DNA of 64,000 bases from Leptotrichia sp. HSP-342 (GTDB lineage Bacteria > Fusobacteriota > Fusobacteriia > Fusobacteriales > Leptotrichiaceae). This document shows positions 53,859 to 61,866 of the stretch, piece by piece. The stretch is from positions 434,001 to 498,000 of the forward strand of contig NZ_CP165646.1 of assembly GCF_041199995.1 (NCBI RefSeq), written 5' to 3'. The translations under genes and the position numbers were made by a program. A model generated the notes under the pieces. It ran no database searches and was not told the DNA's origin. It saw nothing but the letters and a program-made list of their open reading frames with translations. Each line of letters opens with the position of its first letter. The first letter of the stretch is position 1.

Positions 53859-54961
53859 TATATAAAAGAATCTGCTATTTCCTGAAGTTGTGAATTATCA
53901 GCACCATCTAAATATGCCTTTATAATACGCTTACAAGCCAAGTATCTTTTTTCATAACTATTTGATTTTACTGTAATATATTGAATATGATATTCTTTAT
54001 ATAATTTCTTTAATAAATTTTGGAATTTTTCACGTCTGTCATTGTCGCCAATTGAACGAAGGCCATCATTTACCCAAGTAACATTATTTTCAAGTAAAAT
54101 CGTCAGGTCAAATCTGTAATTTTGTACAAATTCGCGAACTATTGGATTGTCCCGTTTTTCATAAGTTAGGCAAAAAGCCAGGGTCGCGATATAATCTGTA
54201 TCAATTAATGCAAATTTATTAGCATTTCTTGCAGCATATAAAACATTTGACTGATGTCCAAAAACGATTTTTTCGTAGTCAGAATATTGTAATGATTCTT
54301 CATCTCCACCTAATTTTTCAAAAACATATTCACGTCCATATTCCCAAGCAGAAGTTGTATTAAAAACATTTGCAAGTTTATCTATCATTACGCTTTTTCC
54401 ACTACTCTCTCCTCCACAGATTGTAATAATGGGTATTAGATGTTCTCTTACTTCACGTGGCAAGTAGTTCCAATATTTACTAGGATTTTCACGTATTTGC
54501 TTGGAATTAACATTATACTCTATATAATTTTTATCAATGGATCTAGTCTCTGAGCCAAAATGTTTTAAATTGTATTCTTTGTCTTCATCACGGTTACTAA
54601 TAAATATCACATCATTTTTCCAGTCTATTTCCTTATCATTTTCTCTTTTTTCAATTTCATTTTTTAAGGTTATAGCCCATTCTTTCCAGTTATCACCTTG
54701 CTGAGAAAAGTTATTTTCATCCAATAGAAATGATGAAATATTTGGCTGGTTCTTAAATGTCTGTTTTACAAAACGTAATCTGTCCTTTGGTGTGATTTCC
54801 TTCACAAAACGGGAGTTAGAAGTAAGAAGATCATCTGCATCATCAGAATATGAGATAATAACATATAATCTATCTACAATTCCACTGGCTCTTTGAATAA
54901 AGTTTACATGCCCAATGTGAAGTGGAAAAAACTTTCCAGTAATTATTCCTATTCTCTTCAT
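53858..54961 (-). CDS. nadR: NadR-type NMN adenylyltransferase/ribosylnicotinamide kinase
   Basis: A 367-residue two-domain protein. Residues ~1-175 are a nucleotidyltransferase with KFFPLHIGHVNFI (H-x-G-H, about residues 15-18). Residues ~180-350 are a kinase with P-loop CGGESSGKSVMI (about residues 183-194) and IDTDYIATLAFC. The helix-turn-helix repressor domain of E. coli NadR is absent. It phosphorylates nicotinamide riboside and adenylates NMN, allowing NAD salvage. It is transcribed towards the ferritin genes and stands alone, with AAGGAAA upstream of the ATG. Confidence 0.9.
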   Translation of the reverse strand: MKRIGIITGKFFPLHIGHVNFIQRASGIVDRLYVIISYSDDADDLLTSNSRFVKEITPKDRLRFVKQTFKNQPNISSFLLDENNFSQQGDNWKEWAITLKNEIEKRENDKEIDWKNDVIFISNRDEDKEYNLKHFGSETRSIDKNYIEYNVNSKQIRENPSKYWNYLPREVREHLIPIITICGGESSGKSVMIDKLANVFNTTSAWEYGREYVFEKLGGDEESLQYSDYEKIVFGHQSNVLYAARNANKFALIDTDYIATLAFCLTYEKRDNPIVREFVQNYRFDLTILLENNVTWVNDGLRSIGDNDRREKFQNLLKKLYKEYHIQYITVKSNSYEKRYLACKRIIKAYLDGADNSQLQEIADSFI

Positions 54962-55100
54962 TATCCTGTATTTCCTTTTCTAAATATTTTAAAATAAAAA
55001 TCTATAATATAGTTTTGGTAAATTTTTATTGAGTTTAAAATTAAGAATATTTAACTTTTAGATTTACACAATTTCATAAGTTTAATAAAGCAAATATATT

Positions 55101-55136
55101 TAAAAAACTTCCATATTTTAAATACAGAAGTCTTTC
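55101..55136 (-). terminator. intrinsic terminator of the acc-nusB operon
   Basis: On the minus strand GACTTC pairs with GAAGTT across an AT loop and is followed by TTTTT, about 40 bases after the nusB stop. Confidence 0.6.
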
Positions 55137-55174
55137 ATAATTTAATATTTGTTTCTTTTAATTTATTCTTCCAT

Positions 55175-55591
55175 TTATTTATACTTTTCTTCTTTAATAT
55201 TTTTTATTAATTTCGCAAGAATTCCGTTTAAGAAGTCTTTTGTGTCATTATATGAATATTTTTTTGCGATTTCTAAAACTTCATTAATTGCGATTTCATA
55301 TCCAATATTTTTTATCGTAATTTCATAAAAGGATACTTTTAATAAAACTTTTTCAATTGTTCCTAAACGTTCATACGTCCAACCTTCTAATACATCCTTT
55401 ATTCTTTCAATTAAAATATTCTCATTTGCAATTATTTCAGTAACATAACTTCGTAAAAAATTAACTTCCTCATCTTTTTTTAAGCTTTCTTCATTAATTA
55501 CGTCATTTATTCTCTTTTCGATATTATTGTTAATTAGCTCATATTCAAAAAGGAGTTTAAAAATCTCTTCTCTAATTTCTCTTCGTGTCAT
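55175..55591 (-). CDS. nusB: transcription antitermination factor NusB
   Basis: A 138-residue all-helical protein. It begins TRREIREEIFKLLFEYEL and ends with EVLEIAKKYSYNDTKDFLNGILAKL, the signature end of NusB. With NusE/S10 it promotes antitermination of rRNA operons. It overlaps the amaP stop by one base, so translation is coupled. Last gene of the accB-accC-asp23-amaP-nusB cluster, an arrangement that resembles accB-accC-yqhY-nusB in Bacillus. Confidence 0.92.
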   Translation of the reverse strand: MTRREIREEIFKLLFEYELINNNIEKRINDVINEESLKKDEEVNFLRSYVTEIIANENILIERIKDVLEGWTYERLGTIEKVLLKVSFYEITIKNIGYEIAINEVLEIAKKYSYNDTKDFLNGILAKLIKNIKEEKYK

Positions 55592-56250
55592 TAATTTTCC
55601 TTTCCAGATGGAGAAGTTTTAATTTCTGTATTAGTTTGATTTTCCAAATTTGAGATTATGTTATTGTTATTTTTTTGTATATTTTCTTTTTGATTAGTTG
55701 GAGAGTCAATAATTTTTTTTTCAACAATTGTTTCTCCTAAAACTTTTTTCAATTTTACTTTACTTTTTTTCACAGTAATTCCAGTTGAATGAAAAACATA
55801 TTCAGATAATTTATTTTGAATTTCTGCAAGTTTTTCGTTTAAGTTATCGACATTATAAGTATCTACAGTAGCTTCAATAACAACAGATTTTCCTTTTGGA
55901 TATGATTTTACTTTTGAATTTTTAATGATTTCCTGTCCATTTAAGAAGTCTTTTGATGTTTCATTTATTGTTTTTATGGAAACTTCTATTTCTCCATTTT
56001 TATTTTTTACTTTTCTATTTTGAGAATATTTTGTAAGTTTATTAATATAAGAAAGTAAAAATACTACTAAATAAATTATTGACAATAGTCCAACTAAAAT
56101 TTTAAAATTTAAACTACTTAAATCTATAAAACTATCTAATTGTCCTAAATAATCAGTCCTAAACAGAATATCTGATATACTTGAAAATACAATACCAATA
56201 AATCCAAGTATTACAGATAATCTTGCTAAAAATCCTAATATTGCAATCAT
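55591..56250 (-). CDS. amaP: alkaline shock membrane anchor protein AmaP-like
   Basis: A 219-residue membrane protein. Two hydrophobic helices at about residues 3-25 and 50-70 are followed by a cytoplasmic domain with the AmaP/Asp23-like pattern (VEVSIKTINETSKDFLNG, then VVIEATVDTYNVDNLNEKLAEIQNKL), ending in an Asn/Lys-rich tail. In staphylococci AmaP anchors Asp23 at the membrane; the neighbouring asp23 supports the same pairing here. The ATG at 56250 has no clear Shine-Dalgarno; a long inverted repeat lies just upstream. It is coupled to nusB by a one-base overlap. Confidence 0.75.
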   Translation of the reverse strand: MIAILGFLARLSVILGFIGIVFSSISDILFRTDYLGQLDSFIDLSSLNFKILVGLLSIIYLVVFLLSYINKLTKYSQNRKVKNKNGEIEVSIKTINETSKDFLNGQEIIKNSKVKSYPKGKSVVIEATVDTYNVDNLNEKLAEIQNKLSEYVFHSTGITVKKSKVKLKKVLGETIVEKKIIDSPTNQKENIQKNNNNIISNLENQTNTEIKTSPSGKEN

Positions 56251-56252
56251 TA

Positions 56253-56315
56253 ATATATACCGACAAAATACACTGCATTTTAACTTTGTGAGTTAGATGA
56301 AGTGTATCTGTCAGT
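56253..56315 (-). promoter_or_regulatory. long imperfect stem-loop upstream of amaP
   Basis: On the minus strand ACTGACAGATACACT pairs with AGTGTATTTTGTCGGT (one short interruption), around a loop that has its own small helix (AACTCACAAAGTT). It ends ~10 bases before the amaP ATG, where a Shine-Dalgarno would be expected. Confidence 0.45.
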
Positions 56316-56404
56316 TTCTCCTTTCCTAATTGAGTGAGTATGCTCAAATATTATTAATAAAAATTTATATTTAAATTTAATAATACTTGAGTCTATTATG
56401 ATTT

Positions 56405-56800
56405 TTATTCTTCAATTTCTGCAGTTTCTGTTACAGGAGCTTGAACAGTCTCTTTTTTGTCTTCTTTTATAATTTTTTGAATATATACGTTTACTTCCTG
56501 AACTTTTAATCCTGTCATTTCAGTAATTGCTTTTACTACTTTTGTTTGAATTTCCCCAGCTAATGCAGGTAACTTGAATCCCATTTTTGCAACGATGTAT
56601 AAATCTAATGTACATTCAGTTTCTCCAACTTCTACTTCGATTCCTTTTCCACCTGAAGATACATTTTGGAAAAATTTAACAATTTCATTTTTAGAAGTTC
56701 CGCCAACAAGGCTATGTACTCCTTCAATTTCTGCCACTACTGATTCTGCAATAGTCGCTACTACTTCCTGAGATATATTTACATTTCCTAATTCATTCAT
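56405..56800 (-). CDS. Asp23/Gls24 family (YqhY-like) protein
   Basis: A 131-residue envelope stress response-family protein: GNVNISQEVVATIAESVVAEIEGVHSL at the start, then ECTLDLYIVAKMGFKLPALAGEIQ and VKAITEMTGLKVQEVNVYI, the Asp23 domain. The acidic/polar tail is short. Position directly after accC matches YqhY of Bacillus, which is genetically linked to fatty acid synthesis. The adjacent amaP-like gene suggests membrane anchoring. AGGAGG precedes the ATG. Exact role uncertain. Confidence 0.88.
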   Translation of the reverse strand: MNELGNVNISQEVVATIAESVVAEIEGVHSLVGGTSKNEIVKFFQNVSSGGKGIEVEVGETECTLDLYIVAKMGFKLPALAGEIQTKVVKAITEMTGLKVQEVNVYIQKIIKEDKKETVQAPVTETAEIEE

Positions 56801-56906
56801 TTCTAATTCCTCCTATTTTTTATTTTTTATCAAATAGTAATCAGATTATTTAATTAATAATATGATTTTTATTGATTTCAAAAATTATTATCTAGTTTTT
56901 TATTAA

Positions 56907-58262
56907 TTATTTACCAAGTGCATCTTTAAAATGTGTCTCAATAAAGTTTGTATAGATTGTTCCTTTTTTAAAGTCTTCATTATCAAGCACTTTTAAATGA
57001 AATGGTATAGTTGTGTCGATACCTTCTATAATAAATTCGTTTAAGGCACGCTTCATTCTTGCAATAGCTTCTTCCCTATTTTTTCCTTTTACGATAAGTT
57101 TTGCTATCATTGAATCATAGTAAGGCGGAATTTCATAATTCTGGTAAGAATGAGAATCGATTCTTACTCCAATTCCACCTGACGGAATATATGTTTCTAG
57201 AACTCCTGAAGATGGAAGGAAACCATTTTCAGAGTCCTCTGCATTAATCCTGCATTCTATTACATGTCCATTAATATTTATATCTTTTTGAGAAAAACTT
57301 AATTTTTCTCCTGCGGCTACTCTTATTTGTTCTTTTATCAAATCTACACCAGTGATTTCTTCACTTACTGTATGTTCTACCTGAATTCTTGTATTCATTT
57401 CCATAAAATAGAAATTCATGCTTTTGTCAACAAGAAATTCCAATGTTCCAACACTGTCGTAACCAATTCCTTTTGCTAATTTTGCAGCAAATTTTCCCAT
57501 TTTTTCACGTGTTTTCGCATCAATTCCTGCTGATGGGGATTCTTCTATTAATTTTTGGTGTCTTCTTTGGATAGAGCAGTCTCTTTCTCCAAGATGGACA
57601 ACATTTCCAAATTTATCTCCAATAACTTGTATTTCAACGTGTCTTGGTTCTTCAACATATTTTTCAATATAAACATCTGGATTTCCAAAAGCCGCTTTTG
57701 CCTCATTTTGTGCAGCAACAAAATTTTCTACAAGTTCTTTTTCATTATGGGCGATTCTCATTCCTTTTCCGCCACCTCCTGCAGTTGCTTTTATCATAAC
57801 AGGATAAGTTATCCATTGTGCAACTTTTTTGGCTTCTTCAACATTTGGAACAATTCCATCTGACCCTTTTGTTATTGGAACTTTGTGCTTGATAGCAGTT
57901 TCCCTTGCTGTTGCCTTGTCTCCCATCATACTAATTAGTTCAGGTTTTGGACCAATGAATACGATGTTGTTTTTATCACATATTTCAGCAAATCTTTGAT
58001 TTTCTGCTAAAAATCCATATCCTGGATGAATAGCTTCACTTCCTGTAATCTGTGCTGCTGAAATAATATTCGGTATTTTTAAATACGAGTCTGCACTACT
58101 GGCAGTTCCGATACAGACAGCTTCGTCAGCAAGTTTTACGTGAAGTGAATCTTTATCGGCTTCTGAATAAACTGCAACTGTGGCAATTCCTAACTCTCTT
58201 GCTGCTCTAATTATCCTAACAGCAATTTCTCCTCTATTTGCTATTAATATTTTTTTAAACAT
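56907..58262 (-). CDS. accC: biotin carboxylase subunit of acetyl-CoA carboxylase
   Basis: A 451-residue ATP-grasp enzyme of normal length. FKKILIANRGEIAVRIIRAARELG opens it; the glycine-rich ATP loop KATAGGGGKGMRIA is at about residues 159-172; RDCSIQRRHQKLIEESPS and MEMNTRIQVEHTVSE (about residues 285-299) include catalytic residues. It carboxylates biotin on the carrier protein using bicarbonate and ATP in the first step of fatty acid synthesis. All key motifs look intact. The neighbouring accB-like gene lacks the biotin lysine, so its true carrier may be elsewhere. Confidence 0.96.
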   Translation of the reverse strand: MFKKILIANRGEIAVRIIRAARELGIATVAVYSEADKDSLHVKLADEAVCIGTASSADSYLKIPNIISAAQITGSEAIHPGYGFLAENQRFAEICDKNNIVFIGPKPELISMMGDKATARETAIKHKVPITKGSDGIVPNVEEAKKVAQWITYPVMIKATAGGGGKGMRIAHNEKELVENFVAAQNEAKAAFGNPDVYIEKYVEEPRHVEIQVIGDKFGNVVHLGERDCSIQRRHQKLIEESPSAGIDAKTREKMGKFAAKLAKGIGYDSVGTLEFLVDKSMNFYFMEMNTRIQVEHTVSEEITGVDLIKEQIRVAAGEKLSFSQKDININGHVIECRINAEDSENGFLPSSGVLETYIPSGGIGVRIDSHSYQNYEIPPYYDSMIAKLIVKGKNREEAIARMKRALNEFIIEGIDTTIPFHLKVLDNEDFKKGTIYTNFIETHFKDALGK

Positions 58263-58307
58263 TAATATTCCATCCTCCTAAAAGATTTCTGTTTCATAAA
58301 AATAATT

Positions 58308-58712
58308 TTAATTAATTTCAATTTTAAATAGCTCTTTTGCAAAGTCAACTGGTGAGCCATCTGCCACTAGCACTTCCTTTAGAATACCATTTACATTAGA
58401 TTTTACATCATTATCAATTCCTATTGTATTTATTTTTGCAAGGACTTGTCCTTTTTTTACTAAAGTTCCAGGTTTTGAACTTACTAGCTTTATTCTTCCC
58501 ACATTACTTGATTTGATAATTTCTTCTGCTGGTAATACAGCTGGAAGAGTTTCTTTTTCAACTTTTTCTGTTACAGGTGCTACAATATTTGCAATATTTG
58601 TAGTTTCAGAATTTGTTAATGTAAGTTTTACTTTTCCATATCTTACTTTTAGTTCTGCTATATCTTCTTTCTTTAGAACTTTCATCAATTCCTGAATATC
58701 TTTAAGTTCCAT
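58308..58712 (-). CDS. AccB-like carrier protein lacking the biotinylation motif
   Basis: A 134-residue protein in the accB position. The N-terminal ~30 residues (LKDIQELMKVLKKEDIAELKVRYGKVKLTL) are typical of AccB. A linker follows, then a biotinyl/lipoyl-like hammerhead domain from about residue 68: KPGTLVKKGQVLAKI...VNGILKEVLVADGSPVDFAKELFKIE. In normal BCCP the hairpin between these reads EAMKM, with biotin on the Lys. Here it reads NTIGIDNDVKS, with Gly where that Lys should be. I checked this by reading the minus-strand codons around 58400-58440. It therefore cannot carry biotin by the usual route. It may be a structural or regulatory subunit, or a decayed carrier. Confidence 0.8.
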   Translation of the reverse strand: MELKDIQELMKVLKKEDIAELKVRYGKVKLTLTNSETTNIANIVAPVTEKVEKETLPAVLPAEEIIKSSNVGRIKLVSSKPGTLVKKGQVLAKINTIGIDNDVKSNVNGILKEVLVADGSPVDFAKELFKIEIN

Positions 58713-59059
58713 ATTCCCTCCTTGTATCTTATTTTATAAATCAAACTTTTAATCGCTAAATTTATCACAAAATTATACATATAATTTTATCATATTATAA
58801 GTATTTTTTCAATTTTTTCTTTTCTTAGTTCTGTTTTTATTATACCATATTTTTTTTGAAATTTTATTATATAAAAAAATTATTTTCTGTATTGATAAAT
58901 TAATATAATCTTGACTTATATTGTTTTATTTAAGGTTTATATTGAATTTGAAAAATAAAAATTGTTGCAAATAAATGAAAAAAGGTATAAAATATATCCA
59001 CACTTTTGTAAAATTGAATAAATTTTGAATTTAAACTGGATTTTTGTGGGAAGGAAAAA
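58713..59059. other. divergent intergenic region accB-like/coaE
   Basis: About 350 AT-rich bases with promoters in both directions. For the minus strand a TATAAT is visible near 58846-58851; for coaE, TTGTTG and TATAAA lie 18 bases apart near 58961-58990. No ORF or repeat seen. Confidence 0.45.
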
Positions 59060-59692
59060 ATGAAAAAAGTAGTTATTGGGCTTACAGGTGGAATTGGAAC
59101 AGGAAAAAGTACAGTTAGTCAAATTTTAAAAGAAAAAAAATTTCCAGTTATTGATTTAGACGTAATTTCTCATGAAGTTATTAAATTTCCTAAGGTTGTG
59201 GAAAAAATTGTAGAAAATTTTGGTAAAGAAGTCTTAGAATATAATAATACTGGAAATTGGATTGTTTCACGTGAAAAATTAGGAAGAGTTATTTTTGGAA
59301 ATAGAGAAAAAAGACTTATTTTAAATTCTATTATGCATCCAGAGATTTTACGTATTATGCGAGAAAAGATTCTGGAGTGTAAAAAAGAAAATAAAATTAT
59401 TTTTGTGGAAATTCAGCTTCTTTTTGAAGTTCAATGGGAAAAGGAATTTGATTACATTTTGCTAGTAAGTGCAGAAAAAGAAACGCAGATTAAACGTATT
59501 TTAGCTAGGGATAACCGTAGTAAAGAAGAGGCTTTGAGTATTATAAATTCACAAATGTCTTTGGATGAAAAAAAGAAAAGAAGTGACTATGTTATTGAAA
59601 ATGACGGAAATAGTCAGGATTTGGAAAAAAAAGTTGATGATTTTTTGAAAAAAATAGAATTTGAAAATATACTCAAACCTATTTTAAATTAA
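59060..59692 (+). CDS. coaE: dephospho-CoA kinase
   Basis: A 210-residue P-loop kinase. Walker A GLTGGIGTGKSTVSQIL is at about residues 7-23, DLDVISHEV near residue 32, and the lid/substrate region includes RDNRSKEEALSIINSQMSLDEKKKRSDYVIENDG. It phosphorylates the 3' hydroxyl of dephospho-CoA, the last step of CoA synthesis. The final ~7 codons and the stop (from about 59670) coincide with the left end of a dispersed ~101-bp repeat, so insertion appears to have rewritten the C-terminus. AAGGAAAA precedes the ATG. Confidence 0.93.
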   Translation: MKKVVIGLTGGIGTGKSTVSQILKEKKFPVIDLDVISHEVIKFPKVVEKIVENFGKEVLEYNNTGNWIVSREKLGRVIFGNREKRLILNSIMHPEILRIMREKILECKKENKIIFVEIQLLFEVQWEKEFDYILLVSAEKETQIKRILARDNRSKEEALSIINSQMSLDEKKKRSDYVIENDGNSQDLEKKVDDFLKKIEFENILKPILN

Positions 59693-59770
59693 ACTGCTAA
59701 AATTATATAAATTTAAGGTTTGAGTAAAATAGTCATAGCTTTTGTGTTTGGTTTTAAATAAGTTTTACTA
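59670..59770 (+). repeat. ~101-bp repeat with IS630-like ends, copy overlapping coaE
   Basis: The left end TATACTCAAACCTATTTTAA and right end GTTTTAAATAAGTTTTACTA are imperfect inverted repeats resembling the terminus of the IS630 element at 29599. The core AAGGTTTGAGTAAAATAGTC is shared with the copy at 61698. Flanking TA dinucleotides fit IS630-type insertion. It is non-coding and so looks like a MITE. Confidence 0.7.
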
Positions 59771-60105
59771 TAAAATTTAACTTTGAAATAATTTGTAAGA
59801 GTAAGCTTTATTATAAAGTTCTCTAATAAAGGATATAAACCCAATATTTTCAAATGATTTAATATATAATTTTTATTTTTTAAATAGAATTTAGTATCAT
59901 AGGTTGTAGGATTTGCGGTAATGAGCAATCCTATGAAAATAAAATAGAAAAAAATTGAATGATTATGAATTAACTGTTGAAAAACCTTATTATAAAAATT
60001 TGTTCTAATTTTTAAACGAGGTTTAGTATTAAATAAATTTATTTTAAATATATTATTCAAAAATTTGTAAAAGTATAAATAATGTAAAAATTAAGAGGTG
60101 AAAAA
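59771..60105. other. intergenic region coaE-LCP gene
   Basis: AT-rich sequence with no convincing gene. An open frame on the minus strand (59713-60060) exists but its end lies in the repeat and it lacks support (see rejected items). The promoter of the LCP gene is presumably here. Confidence 0.45.
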
Positions 60106-60903
60106 ATGAAAAAAGTATTTATAATATTAGGAATATTTTTAGTGGTGTTTATAGGGTGGCTTTCAGTACCATTTAATATTCTTGTCATAGGAGTAGATGC
60201 GTATGCTAATCAGCCGACAGAAGGTTCTCGGAGCGATGGACTGGTTGTTATAAGAGTTGTGCCTTATCTGGCACAGGTAAAAATGATTTCAATTCCGCGT
60301 GATACATATGCAGAGATTCCTTGTGAAAATTATAAGCAGGATAAAATTACACATTCACATCATTTTGGTGGTGTGCAATGTACAATTGACGCTGTGGAAA
60401 ACTTTCTTGATACAAAAATTAATTATCATGTAAGATTTAGATTTGAAGATGTTATGAACTTGACTAATTTGATTGATGGAGTCGATGTTGTTTCAAATCA
60501 TACTTTTAATCAGGACTATTTTGATCAGGAAGTATTTCATTTTAATCAAGGTCAGGTTTATAATTTAAGAGGGAGAATGGCACTTGCCTATACAAGACAT
60601 AGAAAAAGTGATACAGCCTTTAAGCGTGATGAACGTCAAAGACAGGTTATTCAGGGAATTGTGAAAAAATTAGTCGCACCATCTGGATGGAAATATATTC
60701 CAGAAGTTTATGGATATGCAAAAGAAAAGATGGATGTTGCAGTAAATCCAATTAAAGGATTATCAGTATTGCCAGCATTTTTACTAAACAAAAAAATTGA
60801 GCAGTATGAGATTACTGGGGATGGAAGAATGATTAATGGAATATGGTACTTTATTCCTGAAGAAACTTCATTGGAAAATGCAAAAGATGAGTTTAAAAAT
60901 TAG
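60106..60903 (+). CDS. LytR-CpsA-Psr (LCP) family protein
   Basis: A 265-residue LCP protein with one N-terminal transmembrane segment (about residues 3-25). The catalytic domain lies outside: NILVIGVDAYANQ, GSRSDGLVVIRV and MISIPRDTYAEIP (conserved Arg/Asp, about residues 60-72), RFRFEDVMNLTNLIDGVDVV and LAYTRHRKSDTAFKRDERQRQVI. LCP enzymes transfer lipid-linked polymers onto peptidoglycan in Gram-positives; in a Gram-negative-type envelope the substrate is unclear. GAGGTG lies before the ATG. engB follows 35 bases later. Confidence 0.88.
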   Translation: MKKVFIILGIFLVVFIGWLSVPFNILVIGVDAYANQPTEGSRSDGLVVIRVVPYLAQVKMISIPRDTYAEIPCENYKQDKITHSHHFGGVQCTIDAVENFLDTKINYHVRFRFEDVMNLTNLIDGVDVVSNHTFNQDYFDQEVFHFNQGQVYNLRGRMALAYTRHRKSDTAFKRDERQRQVIQGIVKKLVAPSGWKYIPEVYGYAKEKMDVAVNPIKGLSVLPAFLLNKKIEQYEITGDGRMINGIWYFIPEETSLENAKDEFKN

Positions 60904-60938
60904 AAAAATAGAAAATTATAGAAAAAAAGAGGTGAAGC

Positions 60939-61529
60939 ATGGAAATAAGCAAGTCAGAATTTGTGAAATCAGCAGTTGTGGAAAAAGATTATCCAGAATT
61001 TAATAATACTGTGGAATTTTCTTTTATCGGAAGATCAAATGTCGGGAAATCTTCACTTATAAATTCACTCACAAAAAGAAAAAATCTGGCAAGAACAAGT
61101 AAAACACCAGGAAGAACTCAGTTAATCAATTATTTTTTGATAAATAATAAGATTCATTTTGTAGATTTGCCAGGATATGGGTTTGCTAAAGTGCCTGAGG
61201 CTGTGAAAAGAAATTGGGGGAAAACAATAGAAAGCTATCTTGTGTCAAATCGTGAAAAAGTAGTTTTTTTATTGCTGGATTTGCGTAGAGTTCCGTCAAA
61301 TGAGGACATGGAAATGTTAAAATGGTTAGAACATTTTGAAATTGAATATTATATAATATTTACAAAAGCTGATAAATTGTCAAACAATGAAAAGTTTAAA
61401 CAGCTAAAGGAAATCAGGAAAAAACTTGTATTTAAAAATGAAGATGTATTTTTTTATTCTTCATTAAAAAATACTGGAAGAAAAGAATTGCTTGATTTTA
61501 TAGAAGAACGGATTAATGAGAAAAAATAA
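60939..61529 (+). CDS. engB: ribosome biogenesis GTP-binding protein EngB (YihA/YsxC)
   Basis: A 196-residue small GTPase with G1 GRSNVGKSSLIN (about residues 30-41), G2 KTPGRTQLINYF, G3 VDLPGYGFAKVP, G4 FTKADKLS and G5 YSSLKNTGRKEL. It is required for late assembly of the 50S subunit. GAGGTG precedes the ATG. The full family length is present. A terminator follows at 61546. Confidence 0.95.
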   Translation: MEISKSEFVKSAVVEKDYPEFNNTVEFSFIGRSNVGKSSLINSLTKRKNLARTSKTPGRTQLINYFLINNKIHFVDLPGYGFAKVPEAVKRNWGKTIESYLVSNREKVVFLLLDLRRVPSNEDMEMLKWLEHFEIEYYIIFTKADKLSNNEKFKQLKEIRKKLVFKNEDVFFYSSLKNTGRKELLDFIEERINEKK

Positions 61530-61545
61530 GAAATTAAAGAGATAT

Positions 61546-61595
61546 AAAAATGTGTAATTACTCAGTTTTATTTGAATAGTCACACATTTTTTATT
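61546..61595 (+). terminator. probable terminator of engB
   Basis: AAAAATGTGT pairs perfectly with ACACATTTTT around a 26-base loop and is followed by T-rich sequence, ~15 bases after the engB stop. Confidence 0.65.
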
Positions 61596-61697
61596 TTTCT
61601 AAATTATAAAAAAATCAAATTTAATTTTTAAGTATCCATCTTAAAAACTTTTGTAATTTTATACAAAATAAATTTAATTTCATAAATTTCTGATTTT

Positions 61698-61800
61698 ATA
61701 CTCGAACCCATTTAAAATTGAACTGCTAGAAATTATATAATTTAGGGTTTGAGTAAAATAGTCATAATTTTTGAGTTCTGTTTTAAACTAGTTTTACTAT
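61698..61800 (+). repeat. ~101-bp repeat with IS630-like ends, intact copy
   Basis: It starts TATACTCGAACCCATTTAAA and ends GTTTTAAACTAGTTTTACTA, imperfect inverted repeats of each other. Interior bases match 59690-59750 closely. The right end, read in reverse, matches the IS630 terminus TAGTAAAACCTGTTTAAAAC with two changes in the middle. Confidence 0.7.
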
Positions 61801-61866
61801 GCTATTTTACAAGTATTAAGACTGCTTGTTATTAAAAAATTCTTTTTTTAATAAGTTTAGTGCTAT

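Larger units (their letters stand above)
61530..61866. other. intergenic region engB-comM
   Basis: Between convergent genes. It contains the engB terminator (61546-61595) and a full copy of the ~101-bp repeat (61698-61800). Nothing else is evident. Confidence 0.55.

Noticed and set aside
56159..56347. 62-codon frame overlapping the amaP start
   Set aside because: Overlaps the hydrophobic N-terminus of amaP in another frame; it has no family resemblance and is better explained by the stem-loop region.
59713..60060. 115-codon open frame on the minus strand between coaE and the LCP gene
   Set aside because: No Shine-Dalgarno that I can see, biased AT composition, and its last codons (MTILLKP) lie in the dispersed repeat; the same codons appear at the other repeat copy. 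Probably chance.
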